Shown here piece by piece: positions 1 to 7,690 of a DNA stretch of 37,018 nt. This stretch comes from Clostridia bacterium DTU025 (GTDB taxonomy: Bacteria; Bacillota; DTU025): assembly GCA_001513145.1 (NCBI GenBank), contig LFSP01000006.1:1-37018 (forward strand), given 5' to 3'. The position numbers were made by a program, and so were the translations under genes. Positions within the stretch are counted from its first letter, which is position 1. Each line of letters opens with the position of its first letter. The notes beneath the pieces were generated by a model. The model saw nothing but the letters and a program-made list of their open reading frames with translations, was not told where the DNA came from and did not search any database.

Positions 1-1002
1 GGCGCCAGCGTGGAGGAAGTACAGGAGAAGCTGAACGCGATGAAGCGCGATTGGCTCTTAGGCCTGCCGGTGGGAGAGAAACAGCAGACAGTCAGCGAGT
101 ACCTCATCCGCTGGCTGGAAGATGCGGCTCGGCCCTCGATCCGCCCCACTACTTACCAGCGATACGCCACTCTGGTCAGAAACTACATTTCACCGCGAAT
201 CGGCACCGTGGAGCTGGGCAAACTGTCGCCCGTGCACGTCCAGGCCCTATATGCCGACTTGGAGCGGGACGGGGTATCGCCCCGGATGCGCCAGTTTATC
301 CACGCCGTCCTGCACCGGGCGATGGAGCAAGCGGTTAAGTGGCAACTCATAGCCCGCAACCCCTGCGCCGCCGTGGAGCGGCCGCGGGTCCCCCGCAAGG
401 AGTTTCGGGTTCTCGACGCCGATGAAGCCCGCCGGCTCTTGGAGGCTGCGAAGGGGGACCGGCTGGAAGCCCTTCTGGTCCTCGCCCTCACCACAGGGAT
501 GCGCCAGGGCGAGCTATTGGGCCTCCAATGGGAGGATGTAGACTTGAAAAACGGCACCATCTACGTCCGCCGCACCCTACTGGAAGTGGACGGTCGGCTC
601 ACCACGGGCGAAACGAAGTCAGGCCGGAACCGCCGGCTGGACCTCCCGGAAATCGCCGTGGAAGCACTCCGAGAGCACCGCAAGCGCATGATGGCCGAAG
701 GGCACCCTGGGCCGTGGGTCTTTTGCGATACCAAAGGCGGCCCGATCCGAAAGAACAACCTCATCCGCCGCTGGTTTAAGCCGCTGCTGGAGAAGGCCGG
801 TCTGCCGGAGATTCGCTTCCACGACCTCCGGCACACCGCCGCCACGTTGCTTCTCACGTTGGGCGTCCATCCCAAGGTGGTGCAGGAGCGGCTAGGCCAC
901 TCACAGATCAGCGTCACGCTGGACACCTACAGCCATGTGCTTCCGTCCCTGCAAAAGCAGGCCGCTAGCAAACTTGACGCCATGTTCCGGTCGGGATCAT
1001 AG
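1..1002 (+). CDS. Tyrosine recombinase / phage-type integrase (5' end cut by window edge)
   Basis: Site-specific recombinase that would insert and excise a mobile element by DNA breakage and rejoining through a tyrosine. The frame is open to base 1, so the N-terminus probably lies outside; the first in-window start is a GTG at base 10, from which 330 residues are read. Counting from there, an N-terminal SAM-like core-binding domain covers about residues 28-125 and the catalytic domain about 130-325. The full catalytic set is visible: R165 (TGMRQGE), K203 (TKSGRNR), H271 and R274 (HDLRH), H297 (LGHS) and Y307 (DTYSHVLP). It reads toward the 3' end of tRNA-Lys, 87 bases beyond its stop, the usual arrangement for an element integrated in a tRNA gene. 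The rest of the element would lie to the left. Family assignment is secure; element type (phage or ICE) is not visible. Confidence 0.93.
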   Translation, partial: GASVEEVQEKLNAMKRDWLLGLPVGEKQQTVSEYLIRWLEDAARPSIRPTTYQRYATLVRNYISPRIGTVELGKLSPVHVQALYADLERDGVSPRMRQFIHAVLHRAMEQAVKWQLIARNPCAAVERPRVPRKEFRVLDADEARRLLEAAKGDRLEALLVLALTTGMRQGELLGLQWEDVDLKNGTIYVRRTLLEVDGRLTTGETKSGRNRRLDLPEIAVEALREHRKRMMAEGHPGPWVFCDTKGGPIRKNNLIRRWFKPLLEKAGLPEIRFHDLRHTAATLLLTLGVHPKVVQERLGHSQISVTLDTYSHVLPSLQKQAASKLDAMFRSGS

Positions 1003-1047
1003 GCACACTTTAGGCACACATTTCAGCCCGTCACACTCATGGCACAC
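1001..1047. repeat. GGCACAC short direct repeats after the integrase gene
   Basis: GGCACAC occurs at 1002-1008, 1013-1019 and 1041-1047, with a one-base variant (GTCACAC) at 1030-1036. The steps between them are 11, 17 and 11 bases, near multiples of a helical half-turn or turn. Short direct repeats between an integrase gene and its attachment site are typical of arm-type integrase binding sites; that role is inferred. Confidence 0.5.
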
Positions 1048-1082
1048 AAAAAGCCCTCCAGGAAACCCGCTCCTGAAGGGCT
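1048..1082 (-). terminator. Rho-independent terminator of tRNA-Lys
   Basis: Read on the minus strand, an 11-bp stem (1072-1082 with 1052-1062, one G-U pair) with a 9-base loop is followed by TTTTT at 1052-1048. It lies just downstream of the tRNA 3' end. It sits between tRNA and integrase, so it may have been carried or rebuilt by the inserted element. Confidence 0.75.
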
Positions 1083-1088
1083 ATTCGT

Positions 1089-1164
1089 TGGTGAGCCGCG
1101 CGGGACTCGAACCCGCGACACCCGGATTAAAAGTCCGGTGCTCTACCAGCTGAGCTAGCGGCCC
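1089..1164 (-). tRNA. tRNA-Lys (anticodon UUU)
   Basis: A 76-base cloverleaf on the minus strand. The acceptor stem GGGCCGC pairs with GCGGCTC, with one G-U at 2-71. The D arm contains AGCTCAGCTGGTAGAGC. The anticodon loop is CTTTTAA, giving anticodon TTT (lysine), and the T loop is GGTTCGAGTCC. Discriminator A and the CCA end are encoded (1092-1089). The 3' half faces the integrase gene, making it the probable attachment site of the element at the left edge. Confidence 0.96.
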
Positions 1165-1186
1165 ACCTAAAGGAGTATCGTATGAT

Positions 1187-1216
1187 ATTATAACACGAAC
1201 GGAACAGCCCCTGCAA
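1187..1216 (-). promoter_or_regulatory. Sigma-A-type promoter for tRNA-Lys
   Basis: On the minus strand TTGCAG (1216-1211), an 18-base spacer and a perfect TATAAT (1192-1187) lie 22 bases before the tRNA 5' end. It separates the tRNA from dnaB, which ends at 1253. Confidence 0.65.
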
Positions 1217-1252
1217 TCATGCGGGAAGACCCAAAATACCAGCTCACAGGCG

Positions 1253-2614
1253 TTAACCTATGACGGCCCGCGCCCTTTCGAGGTTGCGGAACCTGGTGTA
1301 CTCCCGCTGCCACAGCAGTTCGAAGAAGCCGGTGGGTCCGTTGCGCTGCTTGGCGATGATGATCTCGGCGATACCGCGGCGCTCGGGCTCGATGTCGGGC
1401 TTGTAGTAGTCTTCCCTGTAGATGAAGGCCACCACGTCTGCGGACTGCTCGATCTCGCCGCTTTCCTTGAGGTGCGAAAGCAGCGGGCGCTTATCGCTTG
1501 TGGCCTCCACAGCCCTGCTGAGCTGGGCCAAAGCCACCACCGGCACCTCCAGCTCCCTGGCCAGGGCCTTCAAGGACCTCGTGATCTCCGCGATCTCTTG
1601 CTGCCTGTTCTCAACCCGGGCACGGCCCTGCACGAGCTGGAGATAGTCTATGATCACGAGCGCCAGGCCGTGCTCGGCCTTGACCCGCCTGGCGCGGGTG
1701 CGGATCTCCAGGGCGGTGATGGCGGGCGTATCGTCGATGAAGATCGGGGCCGAGCTCAGCTTACCGATGGCGAAGGAAAGCCTGTTCCAGTCCTCGTCGG
1801 AGAGGTTGCCGCGCCTGAGCTTCTGGCCGTCGACGGTAGCCTGGGAGCAGAGCATCCTCTGGGCCAGCTGCTCACAGCTCATCTCCAGGCTGAACACCAG
1901 CACTGGCTTGCGCTCCACGAGGCCCACGTGCTCCGCGATGTTCAGCGCGAACGCCGTCTTGCCCATGCTGGGTCTGGCCGCGACGACGATGAGCTCGGAA
2001 GACTGCAGTCCGGAGAGCATGTTGTCCATCTCGATGAAGCCGGTGGGCAGTCCGGTGAGAGCCCCCTTGCTGGCGTAAAGCCGTTCGATTCGGTCGAACG
2101 TGGACATCATCACCGACTTCATATCGGAGACGGTAGCCGTCTCTCCGCGTTGAGAGATCCTGAAAACCAGCTGTTCGGCCTTGTCGAGCGCCACGTCGAC
2201 CTCGGAAGACGGATCATACCCCAGGGCAGCTATCTGGGCACCTGCGTTCACCAGCGACCTGAGGATCGACTTGTTCTTGACGATCTTCGCGTAATACTCG
2301 CAATTTGCCGAAGTGGGCACGGAGTTCGCCAGCGTGCTGATGTAAGAGGCGCCACCCACCTGCTCCAGGGCGTTCTTGGCCTTCAGGGCCTCGGTGACCG
2401 TGACCAGGTCGGCGGGCTCGCCCCTGTTGAACAGCTCGATGAGGGTGTCGAAGACCACCCTGTGCGACTCCCGGTAGAAGTCCTCGGCTACAAGGAGCTC
2501 AGCAGCGATGGCGATGGCCTCTTTGTCAAGCAACATTGAACCCAGTGTAGACTGCTCCGCCTCCAGGCTCTGAGGCGGGACCCTTTCAGCGACAGCTGCT
2601 ATAGGCGCCGTCAT
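1253..2614 (-). CDS. dnaB: Replicative DNA helicase DnaB
   Basis: Hexameric 5'-3' helicase that unwinds DNA at the replication fork. The 453-residue length is normal for DnaB. The N-terminal DnaB domain covers about residues 13-115 (LEAEQSTLGSMLLD) and the RecA-like ATPase domain about 180-450. The Walker A motif ARPSMGKTA is near residue 215, followed by FSLEMS and a Walker B segment VIIDYLQL. The ATG lies behind GGGAG and only 6 bases after the lonC stop, so it is probably cotranscribed with lonC and rplI. The order rplI-lonC-dnaB replaces the rplI-dnaC arrangement seen in Bacillus. No intein or frameshift is visible. Confidence 0.97.
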   Translation of the reverse strand: MTAPIAAVAERVPPQSLEAEQSTLGSMLLDKEAIAIAAELLVAEDFYRESHRVVFDTLIELFNRGEPADLVTVTEALKAKNALEQVGGASYISTLANSVPTSANCEYYAKIVKNKSILRSLVNAGAQIAALGYDPSSEVDVALDKAEQLVFRISQRGETATVSDMKSVMMSTFDRIERLYASKGALTGLPTGFIEMDNMLSGLQSSELIVVAARPSMGKTAFALNIAEHVGLVERKPVLVFSLEMSCEQLAQRMLCSQATVDGQKLRRGNLSDEDWNRLSFAIGKLSSAPIFIDDTPAITALEIRTRARRVKAEHGLALVIIDYLQLVQGRARVENRQQEIAEITRSLKALARELEVPVVALAQLSRAVEATSDKRPLLSHLKESGEIEQSADVVAFIYREDYYKPDIEPERRGIAEIIIAKQRNGPTGFFELLWQREYTRFRNLERARAVIG

Positions 2615-2620
2615 GCGCTT

Positions 2621-4576
2621 TCACTCCCTAGACCTGACGAAATCCAGCGGACCATCGAACACGTGTGAGATGGCCTCTTCAACCCGGCTCACCGGGATGA
2701 CCTCTATCCCCGTGATGTCAGATGGCACGTCCTTGGTGTTCTCAGCAGGCACGATTACCTTGGCGATGCCGGCCTGGCGGGCGCCGTATATCTTCTCGAA
2801 TATGCCGCCTACTTCCCGCACATGGCCCTGGATGGAGAGCTCGCCGGTGACGGCCACATCCTGCCTGATGGGGACGCCGTACACCGCGCTCAGCAGGGCG
2901 AAGAGTATTGCCGTGCCTGCCGACGGGCCGTCGATGTCGCCGCCCCCGACCACGTTGACGTGGACGTCGTAGTCGGAGATGTCGGCTCCGGTGAGCAGCC
3001 TGAACACGGAGGCGGCGTTGAACACGGAGTCCTTGGCCATGCTGCCGGCGGTCTCGTTGAACCTGATGGCGCCCTTGCCCTCCTCGCGGGCAGGGAAGGC
3101 CACCGCCTCAATCTCGATGACCGAACCGAGGAAGCCGGCGACGCCCAGGCCGAAGATCTTGCCCTTCATCGAGGCGTCGGAGGCCTTGGCGCGCACGTAC
3201 GGTGACAGTCTTCCCAGACGGATGCTCTCTTCAACATCCCGTACGGTGATGGTGAGGTCTTTGGCGGAGTCCTCGTGACGCTGGCCGGCGCGGAGCAAGG
3301 CGACGCCATAGGCATCTACCAGCAGATTTGTGGCCTTGCGCCCCTCAATGGTGTAGTCGCTGACAAGCTCAGGCACCCCGGGCTCCATCTTCACGCCCAG
3401 CTTGGCCGCGGCGTTGCGCACTATCTCCTGTATGTGCCTCTGCGTCAGCGGCTCGAAGAACACTTCGGCCGTTCTGGAGCGCAGGGCCGGATTGAGCTCT
3501 GAGGGGTCGCGGGTGGTGGCCCCGATCAGCACGAAGTCGGCCGGCGCCCCCTCGGCGAAGAGCCTCTTGATGTAAGTTGGGACGTTGGGATCGCTCGAGT
3601 CGAAGTACGACGACTCGAAGGTCACCCGCTTGTCCTCCATCACCTTCAGCAGCTTGTTCAGGAGGATAGGATCCATCTCGCCGATCTCGTCGATGAAGAG
3701 CACGCCGCCGTGGGCTTCAGTGACGAGGCCCAGTTTGGGCTCGGGCACGCCGCCCTCGGCCAGGTCCCTGCGTGCCCCCTGATAGATGGGGTCATGCACT
3801 GAGCCTAGGAGGGGGTTGGTGACCTCCCTGGGGTCCCAGCGCAGGGTGGTGCCATCCACCTCGACGAACTTGGCCTCCTCAGCGAACGGCGAGAACTGGG
3901 ACTTCTTAGCCTCCTCCAGGGCGAGGCGCGCGGCTGTGGTCTTGCCGACTCCCGGAGGGCCGTACAATATCACGTGCTGCGGGTACGGCGAAGCTATCTT
4001 CGCCAGGAGGGCCCTGACCGCGCTGTCTTGCCCCACTATCTCCGACATGGAGCTGGGCCTGATGATCTCCATGGCCGATTTCGCCAGACGCCTGCCCTCG
4101 AGCTTCTCCAGCTCCTCAAGCTTGCGCAGGGCCTCCGGGGTGTCAGGGCCAGCGTCTTCGCGCAGGATCTGCATCCTGATCTCGTTCACGTAGTCCTCGT
4201 GGCGCTGCTGCATCCGATCGTTGATGCGCCGCTCGATCTTCTCCTCCAGGCGCCGGCGGGCGACGATATCGGCGATCTCCTCTTCGATGCTGGAGAGCGC
4301 CGCCTCGATGCCGTCAGGGCTCGGAGGGGCTTCTATGGTGGGATCCTCGAACACCAGCCGCTGCAGAGCCAGCACCCTGTCCTCTATCCTGGACGACCGC
4401 ATGAGCTCGAGGGCGTCCAGCTTGCCGGCTTTCAGCACCAGCTTATCGGGTCCGTAAAGCTCCGACAGCATGGTGAACAACGCCATGACCTGCCTGGCCA
4501 GCTGCTCATCATCTTGCAGCTTGTCGGCGAGGTTCTTGCTCCCGATGCTGCGGAAACGTTCAACGAGTGACTTCAT
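2621..4576 (-). CDS. lonC: Lon-family ATP-dependent protease, LonC (spore_lon_C) type
   Basis: AAA+ serine protease of 651 residues. It lacks the classical N-terminal LON substrate domain and instead has about 170 residues of helical, charged sequence, matching the LonC subfamily common in spore formers. Walker A GPPGVGKTT is near residues 206-214, and Walker B LFIDEIGEMD is intact with its D-E pair, so ATPase activity is plausible. The C-terminal protease domain carries the Ser-Lys dyad: S552 (DGPSAGTA) and K595 (FEKIYGA), 43 residues apart as in E. coli Lon (S679/K722). The ATG is preceded by AGGAGGATC and a second copy of the same sequence 15 bases further up. It lies between rplI and dnaB with small gaps, suggesting one operon. 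Substrates are unknown. Confidence 0.93.
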   Translation of the reverse strand: MKSLVERFRSIGSKNLADKLQDDEQLARQVMALFTMLSELYGPDKLVLKAGKLDALELMRSSRIEDRVLALQRLVFEDPTIEAPPSPDGIEAALSSIEEEIADIVARRRLEEKIERRINDRMQQRHEDYVNEIRMQILREDAGPDTPEALRKLEELEKLEGRRLAKSAMEIIRPSSMSEIVGQDSAVRALLAKIASPYPQHVILYGPPGVGKTTAARLALEEAKKSQFSPFAEEAKFVEVDGTTLRWDPREVTNPLLGSVHDPIYQGARRDLAEGGVPEPKLGLVTEAHGGVLFIDEIGEMDPILLNKLLKVMEDKRVTFESSYFDSSDPNVPTYIKRLFAEGAPADFVLIGATTRDPSELNPALRSRTAEVFFEPLTQRHIQEIVRNAAAKLGVKMEPGVPELVSDYTIEGRKATNLLVDAYGVALLRAGQRHEDSAKDLTITVRDVEESIRLGRLSPYVRAKASDASMKGKIFGLGVAGFLGSVIEIEAVAFPAREEGKGAIRFNETAGSMAKDSVFNAASVFRLLTGADISDYDVHVNVVGGGDIDGPSAGTAILFALLSAVYGVPIRQDVAVTGELSIQGHVREVGGIFEKIYGARQAGIAKVIVPAENTKDVPSDITGIEVIPVSRVEEAISHVFDGPLDFVRSRE

Positions 4577-4581
4577 GAACT

Positions 4582-4606
4582 GATCCTCCTGATACCGATC
4601 CTCCTG
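4582..4606 (-). repeat. Doubled ribosome binding site in front of lonC
   Basis: The 10-base string CAGGAGGATC occurs twice on the minus strand (4606-4597 and 4591-4582), 15 bases apart. Only the copy nearer the ATG at 4576 is well spaced for initiation. Confidence 0.6.
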
Positions 4607-4615
4607 CTACTCTGG

Positions 4616-5062
4616 CTACTCCGGGACGACCTTGACTGCCACGTCAGCACTCACCCCAGGGTACACTCGAACGGTCACCACATGCTCCCCGACTTCCTTG
4701 ATGGGATCGCGAAGCTCAACCTTCCGGCGATCCACCTCGATGCCGATGACTTCCCTGATGGCGTCGGCAATGTCTTTGGACGTAATGGAGCCGTAGAGCT
4801 TTCCGGCCTCGCCTGTCTTGGCCCTGATGGTGATGCCTGTGGACTTGAGCTTTCGGGCGGCCTCCCGCGCCTTCGCTTCCTCCTTGGCCTCACGCCGCCT
4901 CTCCACCTCGCGTAGCGCCTCGATGCGCTTGAGCTGGCCAGACGATGCCGGGATCGCCAGGCCCCTGGGGATGAGGTAGTTGCGGGCGTACCCCTCGGCC
5001 ACTTCCACCACGGTGTCACGCTTGCCCAGGCCGGCAACGTCCTTCTGAAGAACTACTTTCAT
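4616..5062 (-). CDS. rplI: 50S ribosomal protein L9
   Basis: Structural protein of the large ribosomal subunit that binds 23S rRNA at the base of the L1 stalk. The 148 residues match the usual length. The start is the ATG at 5062, giving MKVVLQKDVAGLGKRDTVVEV, which is the canonical L9 N-terminus; the open frame extends further upstream but that part does not resemble L9. AAGGGGG precedes the ATG. The N-domain (to about residue 50), the connecting helix rich in E/K/R/A and the C-terminal domain (KLYGSITSKDIADAI) are all present. It follows the yybS-like gene after 35 bases and precedes lonC. Confidence 0.97.
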   Translation of the reverse strand: MKVVLQKDVAGLGKRDTVVEVAEGYARNYLIPRGLAIPASSGQLKRIEALREVERRREAKEEAKAREAARKLKSTGITIRAKTGEAGKLYGSITSKDIADAIREVIGIEVDRRKVELRDPIKEVGEHVVTVRVYPGVSADVAVKVVPE

Positions 5063-5097
5063 GATTCCGCCCCCTTTGCCATGAGGTGCCCACGGCC

Positions 5098-6063
5098 CTA
5101 ACCCTGTCTGCGCCGCACGAGCCTTCGGAAGTCCACCCATCCATCCAGGAGCCCGGCCAGGGTGAGGGCCCAGTTGAACGGGGGAGTGACATACACCATG
5201 AACAGCAGGAACGCCCTGAAGCCCACCGGCACCCTGAAGTGCTCCATCACGCCCCAAGCCACTGCCATCCCGAACACCGTGTACAGCAGCACGTACATCA
5301 TAACCACGTTGCTCACCAGGCGCCCGAGAATCTCGCCGCCCACTGAGGATAGCAACTGCCCGACGAGCAGCGCCGCGATGAGGCCCCACGCCCACTGCCA
5401 GCCCAAACGCCACTGCCCGAAGGGAGGGAGCGCTTCCACTTCCACCTTCGTGCGCCTGAGGATCCAACGTGCCGTGGAGTAGGCTATCAGCGCAGCAAGC
5501 AGCGCGCCGCCCATCAGAATGGTTGGCAGGAACATCTCAAACCACTGCGGAAGCAGCTCTGCCATGGCTTTGGCCTGTTCCAGAGCCTGCTGGGGGACGC
5601 CCAGTCTCTCATACATGGCCGAGCTCTGAGATGCTGCCTCCGCCATGGCGTTCTGGAGCCGCTCCAACATGGCAGACGGCGACAGGCCTGACGTTGCCGC
5701 GACTATCAGGAAGTCAGTGATGACCACTCCCGCCTGTGCCGCCGCGGTCGCCAGGAGCGTCGTCATCGCCCGCGCCGGCTTGGCCATGAGCCCGCCCATC
5801 ACCAGCCCCACCAGGGCCACCCGTATGAGCACCGTGATGCCGTCGATGGGGCCCAACACTAGGCCGACACCTAGAGCCGACACAACGCTCGCCACCGCCC
5901 CGGCGCGGAGGCCGTTTCTCACCACCAGGATGGCCACGGGCACCGGGATCACGTATATCAAGAGCTGCGTATATACATTGGCCACATACAGAACGATGGT
6001 CAGCGCGGCGAGCAGGGCACCTTCGGTAAGGGCTCTGGTGCCCTGGCTATGTCGTGAACTCAA
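5098..6063 (-). CDS. YybS-like DUF2232 multi-spanning membrane protein
   Basis: Integral membrane protein of unknown function, 321 residues. The start chosen is a TTG at 6063: it overlaps the stop of the MazG-like gene (TTGA arrangement) and has AGGAAGGGG about 8 bases upstream. The longer frame up to 6219 overlaps that gene and looks non-native. About seven or eight hydrophobic segments are visible: two near residues 15-60, then a run including GLVLGPIDG, VGLVMGGLMAKPARA and the C-terminal VYVTPPFNWALTLAGLLDGW. Position between rpsR and rplI matches yybS in Bacillus-type gene orders, which supports the DUF2232 assignment. Confidence 0.8.
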   Translation of the reverse strand: MSSRHSQGTRALTEGALLAALTIVLYVANVYTQLLIYVIPVPVAILVVRNGLRAGAVASVVSALGVGLVLGPIDGITVLIRVALVGLVMGGLMAKPARAMTTLLATAAAQAGVVITDFLIVAATSGLSPSAMLERLQNAMAEAASQSSAMYERLGVPQQALEQAKAMAELLPQWFEMFLPTILMGGALLAALIAYSTARWILRRTKVEVEALPPFGQWRLGWQWAWGLIAALLVGQLLSSVGGEILGRLVSNVVMMYVLLYTVFGMAVAWGVMEHFRVPVGFRAFLLFMVYVTPPFNWALTLAGLLDGWVDFRRLVRRRQG

Positions 6064-6377
6064 ACGGAACGCCCCTTCCTGTGCGCGGCCAATGACGTGA
6101 AGTCGCCGTACCACTCTTCGATCTCGTGGCCGTTTTGGATGTTCTCCCTGATGTTGGCGTCTATCTGTGCGTCCAAAGCAGCGTACCCTATGCCCAGGTG
6201 CTTTGCCAACAGGTAGCATCCGATGACGACATTGGCCATGTCGGCAACCCTCGGGCCGTCGTCGGCGCCGGCCAACGAGCGGTGGATCTGGGCCACGCTG
6301 CTCAGCAGCTCTGCTTTGAGCCAGTCGACGGTCTTGTAGTTGCGCGCAATGTCATTGTCGCGCCCGTACAACATCAT
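6060..6377 (-). CDS. MazG-like family protein
   Basis: Small soluble protein of 105 residues resembling the MazG-like family found in spore-forming Bacillota. It is related to all-alpha NTP pyrophosphatases, but the function of this short form is not established. Visible features: DWLKAELLSSVAQIHRSL, then a metal-site-like segment ADMANVVIGCYLLAKHLGI, and an acidic helix EIEEWYGD. Two consecutive ATGs (6377 and 6374) lie behind GGGGAGGA; the second has better spacing. Its stop overlaps the start of the yybS-like gene, so the two are translationally coupled. Confidence 0.75.
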   Translation of the reverse strand: MMLYGRDNDIARNYKTVDWLKAELLSSVAQIHRSLAGADDGPRVADMANVVIGCYLLAKHLGIGYAALDAQIDANIRENIQNGHEIEEWYGDFTSLAAHRKGRSV

Positions 6378-6452
6378 GATTCCTCCCCGACCAACAATGC
6401 ACCTATGTCCGTTCTCGATGGTCGGCCCGAACTCCTGCCGCGCTCATCTGCG

Positions 6453-6484
6453 AGAAAACTCTTTGACGCAGGGCGCCAAAGAGT
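6453..6484 (-). terminator. Rho-independent terminator after rpsR
   Basis: On the minus strand ACTCTTTG (6484-6477) pairs with CAAAGAGT (6465-6458), an 8-bp stem followed by TTTTC. It separates the rpsF-ssb-rpsR operon from the MazG-like gene. The T tract is short, so some read-through is likely. Confidence 0.65.
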
Positions 6485-6522
6485 CTTCCCCATCATCATA
6501 TTAGCACACTGAGCAGCTTCAG

Positions 6523-6750
6523 CTATTCAGCAGTGAAGGGCAAGAGTGCCACGATCCTCGCCCGCTTGACAGCCACCGTCATCTGACGCTGATGCTTTGC
6601 GCAATTGCCCGAAATGCGTCTGGGAATGATCTTCCCCCGTTCTGAGATGTACCTGCGAAGGCGGGCTACGTCCTTGTAGTCGATGCTCTCGACCTTATCT
6701 ACACAGAACGAGCAGACGCGCCTTCTGGACCTTCGTCTTTCACGCTTCAC
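6523..6750 (-). CDS. rpsR: 30S ribosomal protein S18, zinc-binding (C+) form
   Basis: Small-subunit protein that forms a heterodimer with S6 on the 16S rRNA platform. It has 75 residues. C13 and C16 (CSFC), C50 and H53 (CAKH) form the zinc-ribbon set known for C+ versions of S18. The core [21 protein letters not shown] is canonical. The start is GTG at 6750 behind GGAGGG. It is last in rpsF-ssb-rpsR, the conserved operon order, and is followed by a terminator. Confidence 0.96.
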   Translation of the reverse strand: MKRERRRSRRRVCSFCVDKVESIDYKDVARLRRYISERGKIIPRRISGNCAKHQRQMTVAVKRARIVALLPFTAE

Positions 6751-6804
6751 TTGTGAAGTCCCTCCGTTAATGAGGCTGTGTGCACGCTTCGAACAGAACG
6801 CGAG

Positions 6805-7236
6805 CTACCAGGCAAGGTCAGTCTGGTCGCCGAAGGTTTCGCCCCCTTCGGGCTCGAAGTCGTCGGCGGCGAACGGAACGGGTTCCTCTACGCTGCTCGC
6901 AGGCGCCTCAGCCGGGCCAGCGGCCCTGTCGAGGAACTGCACTCGGTCGGCCACCACTTCGTAGAAGGTGCGCTTCTGGCCGTCAGGCGTCTCATAGTTT
7001 CTAGTCTGGAGACGACCATCGACCCCTGCCAGCCGGCCTTTCCTCAGGTACTGGCTCACCGTTTCAGCCTGTTTGCCCCAGACCACGATGTCGATGAAGT
7101 CGGCCTCGCGCTTGCCCTCTGCGTTCGGGCGGGGCCTGTCCACAGCAAGGCGCATCCTTGTCACCGAAATGCCCGACTGCGTCACCCTGAGTTCGGGGTC
7201 ACGGACCAGACGGCCTATGAGTACCACTCTGTTCAT
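6805..7236 (-). CDS. ssb: Single-stranded DNA-binding protein SSB
   Basis: Binds single-stranded DNA during replication and repair. 143 residues: an OB fold in about 1-105 (MNRVVLIGRLVRDPELRVT, FIDIVVWGKQAE, GRLAGVDGRLQTRNYE), then a short acidic linker. The C-terminus reads DQTDLAW, not the usual DDD(I/L)PF tip that recruits replication partners. The acidic residues are thinned out and the final Pro-Phe is replaced by Ala-Trp. The stop codon at 6805-6807 was checked base by base and no single-base frameshift obviously restores a PF end. It sits between rpsF and rpsR, the standard context for the main SSB. Confidence 0.95.
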   Translation of the reverse strand: MNRVVLIGRLVRDPELRVTQSGISVTRMRLAVDRPRPNAEGKREADFIDIVVWGKQAETVSQYLRKGRLAGVDGRLQTRNYETPDGQKRTFYEVVADRVQFLDRAAGPAEAPASSVEEPVPFAADDFEPEGGETFGDQTDLAW

Positions 7237-7278
7237 TGCAGCACCACCCTGCCTCTGATTTGGGCTAGACTGCAGGAC

Positions 7279-7566
7279 CTAGTCGTCCTTGCGGACGATC
7301 AGGTAGCGTATCACCGCATCGGTAATCCTGTAGACGCGCTCAAGCTCGGCCACGAGATTACTGGGCGCGTTGAAATAGTGGACCGTGTACCATGCTTCGG
7401 TACTGCCCTCTATCTCATACGCCAGCCTGCGCCTACCCATACGATCGGTCTTCGTTACCTCGCCCCCGTTGCTCTGGATGAGTTCGGCGAACCTGTTTAC
7501 CATGGCCTCGTATTCCTCTTCCGACAGCGACGGGTTCAACAGGAACATGGTTTCGTAGGCGTGCAC
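7279..7566 (-). CDS. rpsF: 30S ribosomal protein S6
   Basis: Small-subunit protein, partner of S18. The 95-residue form starts at GTG 7566, giving MHAYETMFLLNPSLSEEEYEA, which aligns with typical S6 N-termini (xxYETMYIL). GGAGGTG lies 8 bases before this GTG. The open frame to 7719 runs through the promoter and leader and is not coding. It is first in the rpsF-ssb-rpsR operon, with a clear promoter 62 bases upstream. Confidence 0.96.
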   Translation of the reverse strand: MHAYETMFLLNPSLSEEEYEAMVNRFAELIQSNGGEVTKTDRMGRRRLAYEIEGSTEAWYTVHYFNAPSNLVAELERVYRITDAVIRYLIVRKDD

Positions 7567-7595
7567 TGACTTCACCTCCCCTCGGACTTCGGCCC

Positions 7596-7622
7596 CGCAA
7601 CCTGTGCGGAGCAGGGATTGCG
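7596..7622 (-). promoter_or_regulatory. Hairpin in the rpsF leader, possible S6:S18 autoregulatory element
   Basis: On the minus strand CGCAA (7622-7618) pairs with TTGCG (7600-7596), and CCTG with CAGG inside it, with a 2-base bulge and a 7-base loop containing CCG. Leaders of rpsF that bind the S6:S18 complex are known in many bacteria. Whether this hairpin matches that motif is inference; only the base pairing is seen. Confidence 0.35.
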
Positions 7623-7627
7623 AATGC

Positions 7628-7656
7628 ATTATAACACCGGGACCACAGGCGCGCAA
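7628..7656 (-). promoter_or_regulatory. Sigma-A-type promoter of rpsF-ssb-rpsR
   Basis: On the minus strand TTGCGC (7656-7651), a 17-base spacer and a perfect TATAAT (7633-7628). Transcription would start near 7621 and include the leader hairpin. Confidence 0.7.
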
Positions 7657-7690
7657 CTCGCCCACTAGGGTGAATTTTCCTGTCCGTTGC

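Noticed and set aside
1472-2539. 355-codon plus-strand frame opposite dnaB
   Set aside because: Antisense shadow of a well-conserved gene in GC-rich DNA; no ribosome site, low-complexity His/Gly/Asp-rich product.
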